Counted from the first letter of the stretch, positions 32,725 to 41,933 are shown. The stretch: 64,000 nucleotides of DNA from Chloroflexota bacterium (GCA_021325635.1 JAJPGV010000027.1:1-64000), one strand, 5' to 3'. A program made the numbers and translations. The notes: generated from the letters alone by a model not told the origin.

Positions 32725-34730
32725 GTCAACTGGAAGCTGGAGTAGGCTGCCGCAAGGGGGCGGCGGTCCAAGCTTTGGCCGTCGGTGGCCTCGTACGCAG
32801 AGGTCGCCATGGTGTGCTCCAGGGTAACGGTGTTGAGTCCCTCGGCATGGAACAACGTTGCCGGCAGAGACATGTTATACGGCGCCCAGTCGGTCACCAT
32901 CGAAAGCGTAGCCGCTGCCTGCCCGTTGACGGCAACGGTCAGCTGCTGCCCTCTGGGATAGGCCACGCCGACCAGCTGCAGGGTGGCGTCGGAAGGACGG
33001 TCCACCCAGAACCGTATCCGGGCCTGCAGGCCCGTCCATCGCGCCGGAAGGTCGGAGATTTCCTCGGGCCGGTACCAGCCGTCCTGCAGGTAGCGCACGT
33101 CCTCGGGCGTCCCGATGCGGACCGCGCTCGATGGCAGAACGAGATCCTGCGCCCGAACGCCAGGCAGCGGATGATAGACGGCCAGCCACACGCTGGCGGC
33201 CTTCGGCAGCACCAGCGGATCGCGCTGGAAGACGCGGGTGTCCGCGCCAACGAAGCTATCGGGCGCGTCGAAGCCCTCCTTGTCCAGCACCACCAGATTG
33301 CTGTACGCAGTGGAGGCAAGATCCCGATCTAAGGCCGCCCGGTCGAGCTCGTCGATGAGGTAGGTCCTGAAGCTCGGCGCCCGGTAGCGGACGGCGTTGT
33401 AGGAAGAGCCGGCGACCACCAGTGTGCTCTCAGGCGGAAAGGTCTGCTCGATGTAGGCGGCGGCCTGCTCCGGCGGGGCCGGGATCGTATCCAGGGCATG
33501 GACCAGCGGCCACGCGGCCCAGCCGAAGTACGCCGCCAGGCCCACACAGGAGACGGCGGCGAAGCGGCGCACCAACCGCCCGGCCGAAGCGCTCCAGCCG
33601 GCCCCGGCGCCCGCGAGCAGCAGCAGCATGGGCGGCACGACCGGCAGCACCTTGCGGGGATCGTCGGGCCGCAGGAGCAGCAGCATGAAGACCGCGTATG
33701 GCGCCAGCCAGGCAACGGCCAGCTGACGGACGGCAGGGCCATTGAGAGCCACCAGCACGACCAGCGCGCAAGCGAGGGCGGCGAACGCCGGCAGCCCCGC
33801 CTGCCGTGGACCTCCGAAGTATGCGCTGAAGACCGACCCGAACTCGGCAAGCCGGGTCCCCACGTTGCTGGCGGTCAGCGGACGGGCGAACAGGCTATCG
33901 GTGCTGCCTACGTAGCTGGACTGGCCGGCCAGCGAGGCCCAGGCCGTGGCGGCGTCGGGGAAGCTGCGCAGCAGAGGCAGTGCCCAGGCTGCACAGACGA
34001 GGACGAAGGCCGCGGCTCCGGCGCACAGCAGCAGGACTGCCCTGCGGCCGACCCGAAGCAGGCCGGGCAGCACCAGGAACAGCAGCGCCGACAGCGGGAC
34101 CAACGCATCCTGGGGTCGCACTCCAGCAGCGACCCCGGCGGCAGCGCAGCCCGACACCAGATACCAGAACGACGAACGGGGGCGTGCGTGCTGTCGCTCC
34201 GAGCTCGCCCCAACCGTGGCCCCACCGGCCGAGCGCCATGCGCGGTTCAGGAGGAAGACGGACAACACGGCGAAGGTGAGGCCAGGCACGTCGGACAGGG
34301 CCATCTCGCTGCTCAGCCAGAAGAGCGGCATCGTCGCCAGCGGCAGAGCGGCCCAACGAGCGCCCGAGTCGACGCCCAGCCCGCCCACCAGCAGGACGGC
34401 CAAGGCGCCGCATAGCGCGCTCAGAATGGTGAGCGCCGCCTGATGGTCGGGCACGGCCAGGCTTACCAGCCGGGCGAGAGCGATGTAGGCCGGGTAGCCC
34501 GGTGGCTGAGGCTGATTGTGCAAGGGATCGAAGTGGTCGATGGCTCGCGCGAAGTTGAACGAGTCGAAATCGTCCAGGGACACCGAGCGCGTCAGCCCGT
34601 ATGCAACAGCGGTCGCGGCGGACAGCGCCAGCACGGCCAGCCACAGCCATCTATTCGCCTCCCGAGGCCGCTGCGGCCGCCGTTTCGGCGCTTCTGCCGC
34701 CTCGAGTCCCACCACCGATAGCGGGCTCAC
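32715..34730 (-). CDS. GT39/ArnT-like membrane glycosyltransferase with C-terminal beta module
   Basis: About 671 residues with about 10-12 N-terminal membrane helices. The first extracytoplasmic loop holds the acidic motif SLDDFDSFNFARAIDHFDP, typical of polyprenyl-phosphate-sugar-dependent transferases. A soluble region from about 440 contains YLIDELDRAALDRD, and a lectin-like stretch closes the protein (LQARIRFWVDRPSDATLQLVG onward). I chose GTG 34730, which overlaps the comF stop as GTGA, because the longer frame reads through comF. It overlaps the lipoprotein gene downstream. Confidence 0.85.
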   Translation of the reverse strand: MSPLSVVGLEAAEAPKRRPQRPREANRWLWLAVLALSAATAVAYGLTRSVSLDDFDSFNFARAIDHFDPLHNQPQPPGYPAYIALARLVSLAVPDHQAALTILSALCGALAVLLVGGLGVDSGARWAALPLATMPLFWLSSEMALSDVPGLTFAVLSVFLLNRAWRSAGGATVGASSERQHARPRSSFWYLVSGCAAAGVAAGVRPQDALVPLSALLFLVLPGLLRVGRRAVLLLCAGAAAFVLVCAAWALPLLRSFPDAATAWASLAGQSSYVGSTDSLFARPLTASNVGTRLAEFGSVFSAYFGGPRQAGLPAFAALACALVVLVALNGPAVRQLAVAWLAPYAVFMLLLLRPDDPRKVLPVVPPMLLLLAGAGAGWSASAGRLVRRFAAVSCVGLAAYFGWAAWPLVHALDTIPAPPEQAAAYIEQTFPPESTLVVAGSSYNAVRYRAPSFRTYLIDELDRAALDRDLASTAYSNLVVLDKEGFDAPDSFVGADTRVFQRDPLVLPKAASVWLAVYHPLPGVRAQDLVLPSSAVRIGTPEDVRYLQDGWYRPEEISDLPARWTGLQARIRFWVDRPSDATLQLVGVAYPRGQQLTVAVNGQAAATLSMVTDWAPYNMSLPATLFHAEGLNTVTLEHTMATSAYEATDGQSLDRRPLAAAYSSFQLTWR

Positions 34731-35386
34731 GTACGCCCCTGGTCCTGTCGCGCCACGACCAGACCCCAGACCTGCGCCGCACCGGCGCGGAGCAGCGGCG
34801 TCGCGCAGGCGAAGAGCGTGCTGCCGGTGGTGCACACGTCATCGATCAGCAGCACCGTCTGGCCCGCAACCAGACCAGGGTCTGCGCAGACGAAGGCGCC
34901 TTTGACGTTGGTTTGCCGCTCGGCGCGGCTCCGGCCTACCTGCTCGCCGGTCTCACGCACGCGAGCAGCGGCGTCGACAACCGGCAAACCCAACCGGCGA
35001 CCAAGGTGATCCGCCAGAAGGCGAGCCTGGTTGTAGCCGCGCTGCCGCTCGCGTTTGGGGTGCAGCGGCAGCGGCGCGAGCACAGTGGCCGGCGGCAGCT
35101 GCCCCACCACCGGCTCCAGAAAGCCGGCCAGTGGCTGGGCCATAGCGCGGTGACCGTTGTACTTCAGCCGGTGGATGGCCAGGCGAACGGCGCCGTCGTA
35201 GCGAGCCGCGGCCCGAATGCCGTGGATGCCCGGGCGATCCCTGGCGCAGTCCTGGCAGCGAGGGCCGTGGCCCACTTCGCGCCCACAGCACTCGCACAGC
35301 GGAGGCGTCATGAGGTGAACCTCTCCCCGGCATTCGGCGCAGATCCAATCTCCCAGCCGGCGGCACTGCACGCAGCGCCGCGGCAA
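34727..35386 (-). CDS. comF: ComF-family phosphoribosyltransferase-like protein
   Basis: A 219-residue protein. The N-terminal zinc-finger-like part has CVQCRR, CAEC, CECCGRE and CQDC. The PRTase domain follows with APLPLHPKRERQRGYNQA and the PRPP-binding loop VLLIDDVCTTGSTL. ComF proteins are linked to DNA uptake and replication restart. The frame as given begins at TTG 35386. Upstream codons in the same frame encode HASLRSALDLLLPRRC, which resembles normal ComF N-termini, so the true start may be a CTG near 35425. It is the first gene of the polysaccharide operon by position. Confidence 0.9.
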   Translation of the reverse strand: MPRRCVQCRRLGDWICAECRGEVHLMTPPLCECCGREVGHGPRCQDCARDRPGIHGIRAAARYDGAVRLAIHRLKYNGHRAMAQPLAGFLEPVVGQLPPATVLAPLPLHPKRERQRGYNQARLLADHLGRRLGLPVVDAAARVRETGEQVGRSRAERQTNVKGAFVCADPGLVAGQTVLLIDDVCTTGSTLFACATPLLRAGAAQVWGLVVARQDQGRT

Positions 35387-35486
35387 GAGGAGATCGAGGG
35401 CGGAGCGGAGCGAAGCGTGGAGGCCAGGCAGAGGGCTGCCGAAGGAACGCGTCCCTAACGTGCCGATCTAGCGGTCAGCGCCCGGA

Positions 35487-36170
35487 TCAGTCCGGGTCCA
35501 TCTTGATCCAGCCCTTGCGCAGGGCATAGACCACGGCTTGCGTGCGGTCGTTGACGGCCAGCTTGCGAAGGATGGAGGTGATGTGATTCTTCACCGTCTG
35601 ATCGCTGATTTTCAACACACGGGCAATCTCTTTGTTGCTGTTGCCCTTGGCGATGTAGTCCAGCACCTCGACCTCACGGGCAGACAGGGGCACGAACAGC
35701 GGCTCGGTCCCCGGCTCGCCCACGGCCAGCTCGCGGAACGACTTGAGCACTCGCGAAGCGAGCAGCGGCCGCGCCAGCACGTTGTCGTTGATCAGGTACT
35801 CGCCCTGGCTCACACGACGGACGGCATCGATGAGCACGAGCGGATCGACGTCCTTCAGGAAGTAGGCCGCCGCGCCCAGCTTGATGGCGCGGAACAGGTC
35901 CTCCTCGTCTTCCTGGTCGGTGATGATCACCACGCCCGTACGCGGCTGGATGTGCTTGATCGATCGCAGGACCTCGAGTCCGTTCATGACCGGTAGCGAG
36001 ACGTCGATCAGCATCAAGTCGGGCGAGCTGCCGCTGGCTTCATTGACCGCGGTCTGCCCGTCCGCCGCCTCGCCAACCACGAGCATGTCGGGCTGTGCTT
36101 CGAGCGTTGCCCGGATGCCCTGGCGAAACAGTGGATGAGCGTCCACGATGAAGACGCTTATCTGGTCCAT
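35487..36170 (-). CDS. NarL/FixJ-type response regulator (orphan)
   Basis: A 227-residue regulator. The receiver domain (about 1-120) has the phospho-acceptor Asp in LMLIDVSLPVMNG, the Thr/Ser in VVIITDQEDEE, and Lys in YFLKDVDPL. A LuxR-type HTH follows (about 160-220: LSAREVEVLDYIAKGNSNKEI, VKNHITSILRKL). No histidine kinase gene is adjacent. Start is ATG 36170 (MDQISVFIVDAH); the first acidic pocket has a single Asp rather than the usual pair. Confidence 0.94.
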   Translation of the reverse strand: MDQISVFIVDAHPLFRQGIRATLEAQPDMLVVGEAADGQTAVNEASGSSPDLMLIDVSLPVMNGLEVLRSIKHIQPRTGVVIITDQEDEEDLFRAIKLGAAAYFLKDVDPLVLIDAVRRVSQGEYLINDNVLARPLLASRVLKSFRELAVGEPGTEPLFVPLSAREVEVLDYIAKGNSNKEIARVLKISDQTVKNHITSILRKLAVNDRTQAVVYALRKGWIKMDPD

Positions 36171-36236
36171 GGGTCGGCGGCAGTATATCATCGGCCGGAA
36201 CGCGGGCAGGCTGTGTAAGCTCGATTCCAGCGGCCG

Positions 36237-36539
36237 TCAAGGCCGCAAGGACTCCAGGCGCGCCTGCACGGCGGCAGGAGAAATGGCGTGCAGGAGCACG
36301 CTTTTCCTTCGGGATTGCCGGCCAGCGGCGATCTCGACGTCCGCCTGTCGCAGATCGAAGATCTTGGCCAGATAGGTCACCAGCCGAGCGTTGGCCTTCC
36401 CTTCGACGGCAGGCGCTTTGAGACGCACGAGCAGCCCGGATTCCGGCCGGAATGACGCTTCGTCACGGGAGCTGCCGGGCTGTACGCGAACCTCCAGTCT
36501 GACGCCGTCCGAGCCGGTGTCACCAGAGCGTCGAAGCAT
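36237..36539 (-). CDS. DUF167 (YggU-family) protein
   Basis: A 100-residue protein of the DUF167 family. Conserved segments are VRLEVRVQPGSSRDE, LLVRLKAPAVEGKANARLV and EIAAGRQSRRKSVLL. Function is unknown; the fold is a small alpha/beta domain. It lies nine bases after the FliD-like gene on the same strand and may be co-transcribed with it. Confidence 0.92.
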   Translation of the reverse strand: MLRRSGDTGSDGVRLEVRVQPGSSRDEASFRPESGLLVRLKAPAVEGKANARLVTYLAKIFDLRQADVEIAAGRQSRRKSVLLHAISPAAVQARLESLRP

Positions 36540-36547
36540 GCCAGCCG

Positions 36548-37936
36548 CTAGAAGAGCGAGTTGATGAACAGTCCCTGGGCAAACAGCTGCGCATACAACA
36601 GGGCGCTGAGCGTGTGACTGGCCAGCAGCTGCTGCGGGGTCACCAGGCCCGACGACAGCGAGACCGCAGGCACGAACTCCGGGGCGCCCAGCCGTGAGGT
36701 CGGCCCGGAGACGATGTCGGCGGCGAACCGGCCGATGGTCGGAGCCAAGCCGTTGGGCGAGCCGATCACCTGCTCCGCATAGCCCGGCCGATCGTCGAAC
36801 ACGCCGGCGAACTCGGCCCGGTCCAGCACCGGGTCGCCGTTGGCGTCGAGACTGATCCCGACCTCGCTCATGGCCGGTTGCAGACGCTCGAGCAGGGCGC
36901 TGCAGTCGCTGGCAAAGGCCTTGGACAGATACCGAGCGTTGTCGCGAATGATCTGGCGCAGCAGCCGCAGCGCTTCGATGAGGTGCGCCACGGCGCCGGC
37001 GACCGCGAGCTGATCGGGGCCGACGTTCACGGTCAGCTCGACTCCAGGCGCGGCCCGATGCAGCGCCAGCTGCACCTTGCCTCGACCGAGCACGATCACG
37101 TTGGTGGGCGAGATGGTCCGCACGCCATTGAGACGGTAGATCACGTCATGTGCCGGACGCACGACGTGGCCGGCGCCGCTGACCCTGACCAAGGAGCCCT
37201 TGTAGTCGGTGAGCGAGAAGGCGCTGCCGGCGCCGGTTTCGTTGCCGGTCAGGGCAATCTGCACCGTACCGGTGGTGGGTCGAACGAGCATAGCCAGCAC
37301 GCCGAGGTTGGCATGGTTGACGGCCGCCGCGAACTTGTTGAGAGCCAGATCGTGGCTGTCGCCGTCTTCGATATCCACGGTGATAGTCCGACCGCCGATG
37401 CGAGTGCGCAGCTCGACCTTGTAGTCGCCGGCAGGGAGAGCGATCGGAGCGTCCGCGGGGAGGAGCTGGCCGAGATTCTCCTGTGCGGCGGCCACACCCT
37501 CGACGACGATCTTGTAGCGGCCGCTGCCGGATCCGGCCGTGGCGATACCCGTCACCACGGCCGGGTCCGAGCTGACCACCCCAACCTGTTGGAAGGCGTT
37601 GAAGGCATTGTTGGGCGAGAGGGCACTGGCCGCGGCAGCGACCGATCCGGCCGCCAGCGCGAGGTTGGACAGAGCCTGGCCGACCTGCTGCTGGTACTGC
37701 TCTTGCAGCAGCAGCGGCGGCGGTCCGCTCAGCGCTTGCGCAACGAGCTGCGCTGCACTGGGCAGCCGAGCGCCAAAAGGCAGCTCATGGCCAGCCCGAT
37801 CCTCGGTGCTTTTGGTCAGCGCCTCCACCAGCGTTTTGTCGCTGATGACCGGCAGCCGCGGCAGCTGCCGGTTCGACGCCGGCTCCAGCTCGTCGCTGTC
37901 CAGTGGAGCGCGACGCGGGACGGGCAACCTATCCAT
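36548..37936 (-). CDS. FliD-like (flagellar hook-associated protein 2-like) protein, isolated
   Basis: A 462-residue protein resembling the filament cap family. The middle contains SSDPAVVTGIATAGSGSGRYKI and VVEGVAAAQENLGQ, similar to the FliD N-terminal domain. YRLNGVRTISPTNVIVLGRGKVQLAL resembles the second FliD segment (NG...S.SN.v....gv.l.L). C-terminal coiled regions are present, but the usual terminal helix is not clear. There is no secretion signal, as expected for a type III substrate, yet no flagellar gene is in the window. I set the start at ATG 37936 because the longer frame upstream is Arg/Pro-rich and not convincing. Confidence 0.65.
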   Translation of the reverse strand: MDRLPVPRRAPLDSDELEPASNRQLPRLPVISDKTLVEALTKSTEDRAGHELPFGARLPSAAQLVAQALSGPPPLLLQEQYQQQVGQALSNLALAAGSVAAAASALSPNNAFNAFQQVGVVSSDPAVVTGIATAGSGSGRYKIVVEGVAAAQENLGQLLPADAPIALPAGDYKVELRTRIGGRTITVDIEDGDSHDLALNKFAAAVNHANLGVLAMLVRPTTGTVQIALTGNETGAGSAFSLTDYKGSLVRVSGAGHVVRPAHDVIYRLNGVRTISPTNVIVLGRGKVQLALHRAAPGVELTVNVGPDQLAVAGAVAHLIEALRLLRQIIRDNARYLSKAFASDCSALLERLQPAMSEVGISLDANGDPVLDRAEFAGVFDDRPGYAEQVIGSPNGLAPTIGRFAADIVSGPTSRLGAPEFVPAVSLSSGLVTPQQLLASHTLSALLYAQLFAQGLFINSLF

Positions 37937-38156
37937 GTGACATGTGTGCCTAGACCATACCCTTATCCGAGTATCGTCCGCGGACGGGCGAGGCCGCACC
38001 TGGCAGGGCAACGGACACGTCCTCCGCCTCAAATATGGTGTTGGTTTCAGGTCTCGCAGTGCAGGGCGAGGCCGGCGCGAGGCCGCGCTGCACTGTCTCA
38101 CAGTGCAAGGCTCTGCGCACCTGACGATGCTCCCCCACGTCCAAGAACTGCTCGGT

Positions 38157-38165
38157 TGGTATAAT
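38157..38165 (+). promoter_or_regulatory. Extended -10 promoter element for the peroxiredoxin gene
   Basis: TGG directly before TATAAT (38160-38165) makes an extended -10 element. No good -35 lies 17 bases upstream, which is acceptable for extended -10 promoters. It would start transcription about 50 bases before the ATG at 38222. An inverted repeat around 38056-38106 (GCAGTGCAG with CTGCACTGT) lies upstream. Confidence 0.55.
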
Positions 38166-38221
38166 TGATATGATCGCCTCACCAGCTCCATCGACAGAAT
38201 GCGTTAGTAAGGAGAAAGAGC

Positions 38222-38881
38222 ATGGATGCCGCCGCGACCGCCGTACGACAGATCCCTCGTATCAACGACCCGGCGCCCGATTTCGAGGCCAACTCGACTC
38301 ACGGGCCCATCAAGCTTTCGGACTTCAAAGGCAAATGGGTGGTGATGTTCTCTCATCCGGCCGACTTCACGCCTGTGTGCTCCACCGAGTTCGTCGGCTT
38401 CACTCGCCGCTGGCCCGATTTCGAACGCCGTGGCGTTCAGCTGATCGGCATCAGCGTGGACAGCGTGCAGTCACACCTGGCCTGGATCGACAACATCAAC
38501 AGCGCCATGGGCGTGGACGTGCCCTTCCCCGTGATTGCCGACCTGGACACGAAAGTGTCGCAGCTGTACGGCATGATCCATCCGGGCGCCAGTGCCACCA
38601 CGACCGTTCGCTGCGTGTTCTTCATCGATCCCAAGCAGGTCATTCGCGCCATCATCTACTACCCCATGCAGGTTGGTCGCAACATGGACGAGATCCTGCG
38701 CGTCGTCGACGCGCTCCAATTGGTGGACGCCAACGCCGTCTCGACCCCCGCCGACTGGCGACCGGGCGATCCTGTGGTGGTGCCGGCGCCGTCCACCATG
38801 GAGGGGCTGAAGAAGCGCAAGTCCGGGCAGGATGACGGCCTGGACGTGAAAGAGTGGTACCTGTCTACGAAGAAGCTTTAG
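38222..38881 (+). CDS. 1-Cys peroxiredoxin (Prx6-like)
   Basis: A 219-residue thiol peroxidase. The peroxidatic Cys is in FTPVCSTEF (about 53-61), preceded by VVMFSHPADF. The downstream Arg in TTVRCVFFIDP and the extended C-terminal domain (TPADWRPGDPVVVPAP) are those of the Prx6 class. It reduces hydrogen peroxide and alkyl hydroperoxides. The start ATG follows AAGGAG at normal distance. It is divergent from the FliD-like gene and convergent with the dehydrogenase genes. Confidence 0.95.
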   Translation: MDAAATAVRQIPRINDPAPDFEANSTHGPIKLSDFKGKWVVMFSHPADFTPVCSTEFVGFTRRWPDFERRGVQLIGISVDSVQSHLAWIDNINSAMGVDVPFPVIADLDTKVSQLYGMIHPGASATTTVRCVFFIDPKQVIRAIIYYPMQVGRNMDEILRVVDALQLVDANAVSTPADWRPGDPVVVPAPSTMEGLKKRKSGQDDGLDVKEWYLSTKKL

Positions 38882-38940
38882 GGTCGAGGGTCGAGGGTTC
38901 AGGGTTTGGCGTTCAGGGTTTAGGGGTCAGGGGATGGGGC
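38882..38940. repeat. Short degenerate repeats (GGGTCGAG / TTCAGGGTTT)
   Basis: Directly behind the peroxiredoxin stop, the words GGGTCGAGGGTCGAGGGTT and TTCAGGGTTT...TTCAGGGTTTAGGGG repeat in imperfect form. Like the block at 5.2-5.8 kb, it lies between convergent genes. Confidence 0.6.
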
Positions 38941-38945
38941 TAGGC

Positions 38946-38970
38946 CCCGCCCCTGGCCGGTTGGGGCGGG
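38946..38970. terminator. GC-rich hairpin between convergent genes
   Basis: CCCGCCCC (38946-38953) pairs with GGGGCGGG (38963-38970) around a nine-base loop. It touches the stop codon of the E1-beta gene. Without a T-tract it is a structural barrier rather than a textbook terminator. Confidence 0.55.
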
Positions 38971-39939
38971 TTAGTAGGCGGCGAGCTTGCGGACTTCGTC
39001 CAGGATGCGCTCCGTGGAGGGCAGATAGGCTTCCTCGAGCACGTGGCTGAAGCTGAAGTGGACGTCGGGTCCGGCAATGCGGACGACGGGACCATCCAGG
39101 TGCTCGAAGGCTTCCTCGGCCAGCAGCGCAGAGATTTCCGCGCCGACTCCGCCGGTTTTGTTGTCCTCGTGCAGCACGATTGCCTTGCTGGTCTTCTTCA
39201 CGGAGTCCAGGATGGCCTGTCGATCGAGCGGGCAGAGGGTGCGCAGGTCCAGCACCTCCACGGAGACGCCCTCCTTGTCCGCCAGTTCCGCCGCTTCGAG
39301 CGCTCGGTGGACCATCGCACCGTAGGTCACGATTGATAGGTCTCGGCCCTGGCGGCGCACCGCGGCTACCCCAAAGGGCACCGGCTCATCGGGCAGGACG
39401 TCCGCCTTCTGGCGGCGATACAGGTACTTGTGCTCGAAAAAGAGCACAGGATCGGGGTCCCGGATAGCGCTGAGCAGCAGGCCCTTGGCGTCCTCAGCCG
39501 TCGAGGGTGTGGCAATCTTCAGACCTGGCACGTGCAGGAACAGCGCCTCGACGCACTGCGAGTGGAAAGGTCCGCCGTGCACGCCGCCACCGAATGGCGC
39601 TCGCACTGTGATGGGACAGTGGTACATGCCCTGGGTGAGGTAGCGGATCTTGGCGGCTTCGTTGATGATCTGGTTCATCGCCGGGTGGATGTAGTCGGCG
39701 AACTGGATCTCGGCCACCGGACGCAGGCCATTGAGGGCGGCACCGATGCTGACCGCGAGGATGCTGGACTCGGCCAGCGGCGAGTCGATCACCCGCTCGC
39801 GGCCAAAGCGATCGACGAAGCCTTCGGTCGCTCGAAAGACTCCGCCTTCCCCAACGTCTTCCCCGAGGACGATGACGCGCTCGTCGCGCTCCATCTCCTG
39901 GTACAGGCCCTCGCGGATGGCTTCGATGAAGGTCGACAT
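38971..39939 (-). CDS. 2-oxoacid (pyruvate or branched-chain) dehydrogenase E1 beta subunit
   Basis: A 322-residue TPP-enzyme subunit. LGEDVGEGGVFRATEGFVDRFG, PVAEIQFADYIHPAMNQI and FFEHKYLYR are typical. The C-terminal transketolase domain (VEVLDLRTLCPLDRQAIL) is complete. With the alpha subunit it decarboxylates a 2-oxoacid and acylates the lipoyl E2. No E2 or E3 gene is in the window. It overlaps the alpha gene as TGATG. Confidence 0.95.
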   Translation of the reverse strand: MSTFIEAIREGLYQEMERDERVIVLGEDVGEGGVFRATEGFVDRFGRERVIDSPLAESSILAVSIGAALNGLRPVAEIQFADYIHPAMNQIINEAAKIRYLTQGMYHCPITVRAPFGGGVHGGPFHSQCVEALFLHVPGLKIATPSTAEDAKGLLLSAIRDPDPVLFFEHKYLYRRQKADVLPDEPVPFGVAAVRRQGRDLSIVTYGAMVHRALEAAELADKEGVSVEVLDLRTLCPLDRQAILDSVKKTSKAIVLHEDNKTGGVGAEISALLAEEAFEHLDGPVVRIAGPDVHFSFSHVLEEAYLPSTERILDEVRKLAAY

Positions 39940-41066
39940 CAGCTGAAGAAGGAGCCTTCTCCCAGGGACAGGGGATCGAGCTTGGAATGGGGCGGCGCCG
40001 AAGCGGAATCGCCCTCCTGCTCGTGACCAAAGAGGTGGTCCAACAGCGTCGAAGCATCGGCCTCGGGTGCGCTCTCGGCCTGGGCTGCCGCCCGTTCCAC
40101 CTGGGCTTTGGTCTCGGCATCGATCTGGTTCAGTCCGGCTTCGTCCAGGACGTGGCCGTGAATCAGCCGGCGGCGGAAGGCATCCATAGGATCATGGCGC
40201 TGCAGCGCCTCACGCTCCTCCGCTGACAGGTAACGGCGATCATCGTCGTCGCTGGAATGCGGACGCAGACGGCGGACCTTGGCCTCAATCAGCGTGGGTC
40301 CGCCGCCGTGGCGCGCTTTCTCCACCGCACGAGCGGTGGCTCGATAGACCTCTTCAGGATCGGTCCCGTCGATCAGCACGCCCTCCATGGCGTAGGCGGA
40401 GGCGCGGTCCACGACGTTCACGACCGGCATCTGCCGGGCAACCGGGATCGATATGGCGTAGCCGTTGTTCACACAGAAGAACACCAGCGGCAGCCTGTGC
40501 ACAGCGGCCCAGTTCATGCCTTCGTGGAAATCGCCCTCGCTGGTCGCGCCGTCGCCAAAGTAGACGATGGTCACCACGTCCTCACCCTTGATCTTGGCGG
40601 CCAGCGCGGCGCCGGCGGCCTGAGGGATCTGCGTGGCCACGACGCTGGTGACAGGCATGATGCGCAGCTTGTCGTCCGCCAGGTGCCATGGTAGGTGCCG
40701 GCTGCTGCCGTTCGTCCTGGCGGGCTTGGCGTAGGAGCTCATGAACAGGTCCACAGGCTCCATGCCCAGCGTCAGGGCAACGCCGATGTCCCGGTAATAG
40801 GTGAAGACGACGTCGTGGCCAGCGCGCAGAGCGTAGGCGCTGCCAACCTGGGCTGCTTCATGTCCTTTGCAGGAAGCGACGAAGCTGATCTTGCCCTGGC
40901 GGTTGAGGTTCCATGATTTCTCGTCGACGGCGCGCGTCAGCGACATGAAGCGGTAGAGGCGACGAAGGTCATCCTCCGCGAGATCGGGGCTGCCGCGATC
41001 GCTGCCGCTCGTCTTCGTTGGCTGCGGGCCAACGACCATTTCACGCATCATATTCGCAGGCTTCAT
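39939..41066 (-). CDS. 2-oxoacid dehydrogenase E1 alpha subunit (branched-chain type)
   Basis: A 375-residue TPP-binding subunit. The ThDP motif is GDGATSEGDFHEGMNWAAV followed by FFCVNNGYAISIP. The phosphorylation-loop equivalent is RLRPHSSDDDDRRY. SASCKGHEAAQVG-like and YYRDIGVALTLGM match branched-chain E1-alpha better than pyruvate E1-alpha. A Ser/Pro tail of about 40 residues follows. The start ATG 41066 has AGGAG 12 bases upstream. It is the first gene of the pair. Confidence 0.93.
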   Translation of the reverse strand: MKPANMMREMVVGPQPTKTSGSDRGSPDLAEDDLRRLYRFMSLTRAVDEKSWNLNRQGKISFVASCKGHEAAQVGSAYALRAGHDVVFTYYRDIGVALTLGMEPVDLFMSSYAKPARTNGSSRHLPWHLADDKLRIMPVTSVVATQIPQAAGAALAAKIKGEDVVTIVYFGDGATSEGDFHEGMNWAAVHRLPLVFFCVNNGYAISIPVARQMPVVNVVDRASAYAMEGVLIDGTDPEEVYRATARAVEKARHGGGPTLIEAKVRRLRPHSSDDDDRRYLSAEEREALQRHDPMDAFRRRLIHGHVLDEAGLNQIDAETKAQVERAAAQAESAPEADASTLLDHLFGHEQEGDSASAPPHSKLDPLSLGEGSFFS

Positions 41067-41171
41067 GTGGCGAGCAACACTCCTTTGTGTTCCTGCGGAC
41101 CCAGCGGAATCGTACCATGCGGCGGGCTGCTTGGAACCGCTCCCGAGGAGATCCGACGCGTTGCTGAGGCG

Positions 41172-41888
41172 CTATTTCCGGGCCATGAGGATGGCCCGCT
41201 GAAGCTCGCGCCAGGGGCACTCCGACGCGCTGAAGCCGGCCTTCCGCAGCCATGCCAGGTGCTGCTCCAGCGTACCGGCGAAGCGTGAGCCGGTGTCCGA
41301 CTCGGCGGCCGCGGGGGGCCGGGTGTCGCCATCACGCTGCGCCCGCCGCGCGCGATAAGCCGCGTCGATCAGGGGCTGGAGCGGCGCGCTGGAGGCGATG
41401 TTGTCCCCCGTCAGGAACACCGCTCCAGGCGCCAGCAAGCCGCAAGACTCTCGATAGACGCGGCGAATGGCTGCCGCATCGAACAGGTTGTGAATGGCCT
41501 GATAGGAGACCATCGCCTCGAGCTGCCTGCCGGCCAATGGCTTGGACCAGCCGGCTCGGCTGAAGTCCGTCTGCAGCAGCTCAACACGACCTTCATGGCG
41601 GCCCAGGTTCTCGGCCGCACGTGCCAGCATCGCTTCAGAGCCGTCGATGCATACGGCCCGGCTGTTGGGGAAGGCGTCCAGCACCGCCGCCGCCAGGGCG
41701 CCGCCGCCCGCACCCAGATCGCCAAATGCGAACGTGTCGTTGGGACCGAACGGCAGCAGGCGGCACATCAGCCAGAAGTGCAGCCCACGCTCAGCCTCTC
41801 TCGTCTGCGCGCCCTGCAGCCAGCTATCGACGTATTCCGCCGACGTCCAATCGTGGGCGCCGCGGCGAAGCCCCTCCGCGCTGATCAT
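41172..41888 (-). CDS. Class I SAM-dependent methyltransferase
   Basis: A 238-residue Rossmann methyltransferase. Motif I is FGDLGAGGGALAAAVLD, motif II is AVCIDGSEAML, and the DxS/YQAIHNL region corresponds to motif IV. The substrate is unknown. It sits between the E1 pair and the TauE permease without clear operon links. Confidence 0.88.
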   Translation of the reverse strand: MISAEGLRRGAHDWTSAEYVDSWLQGAQTREAERGLHFWLMCRLLPFGPNDTFAFGDLGAGGGALAAAVLDAFPNSRAVCIDGSEAMLARAAENLGRHEGRVELLQTDFSRAGWSKPLAGRQLEAMVSYQAIHNLFDAAAIRRVYRESCGLLAPGAVFLTGDNIASSAPLQPLIDAAYRARRAQRDGDTRPPAAAESDTGSRFAGTLEQHLAWLRKAGFSASECPWRELQRAILMARK

Positions 41889-41933
41889 CAGGCATTCCCT
41901 CGTACCAGTTGGTGCCCCATTCTAGCGGTTGGG

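Noticed and set aside
37937-38191. N-terminal extension of the FliD-like gene
   Set aside because: Arg/Pro/Cys-rich and overlapping the peroxiredoxin promoter region; ATG 37936 is a better start.
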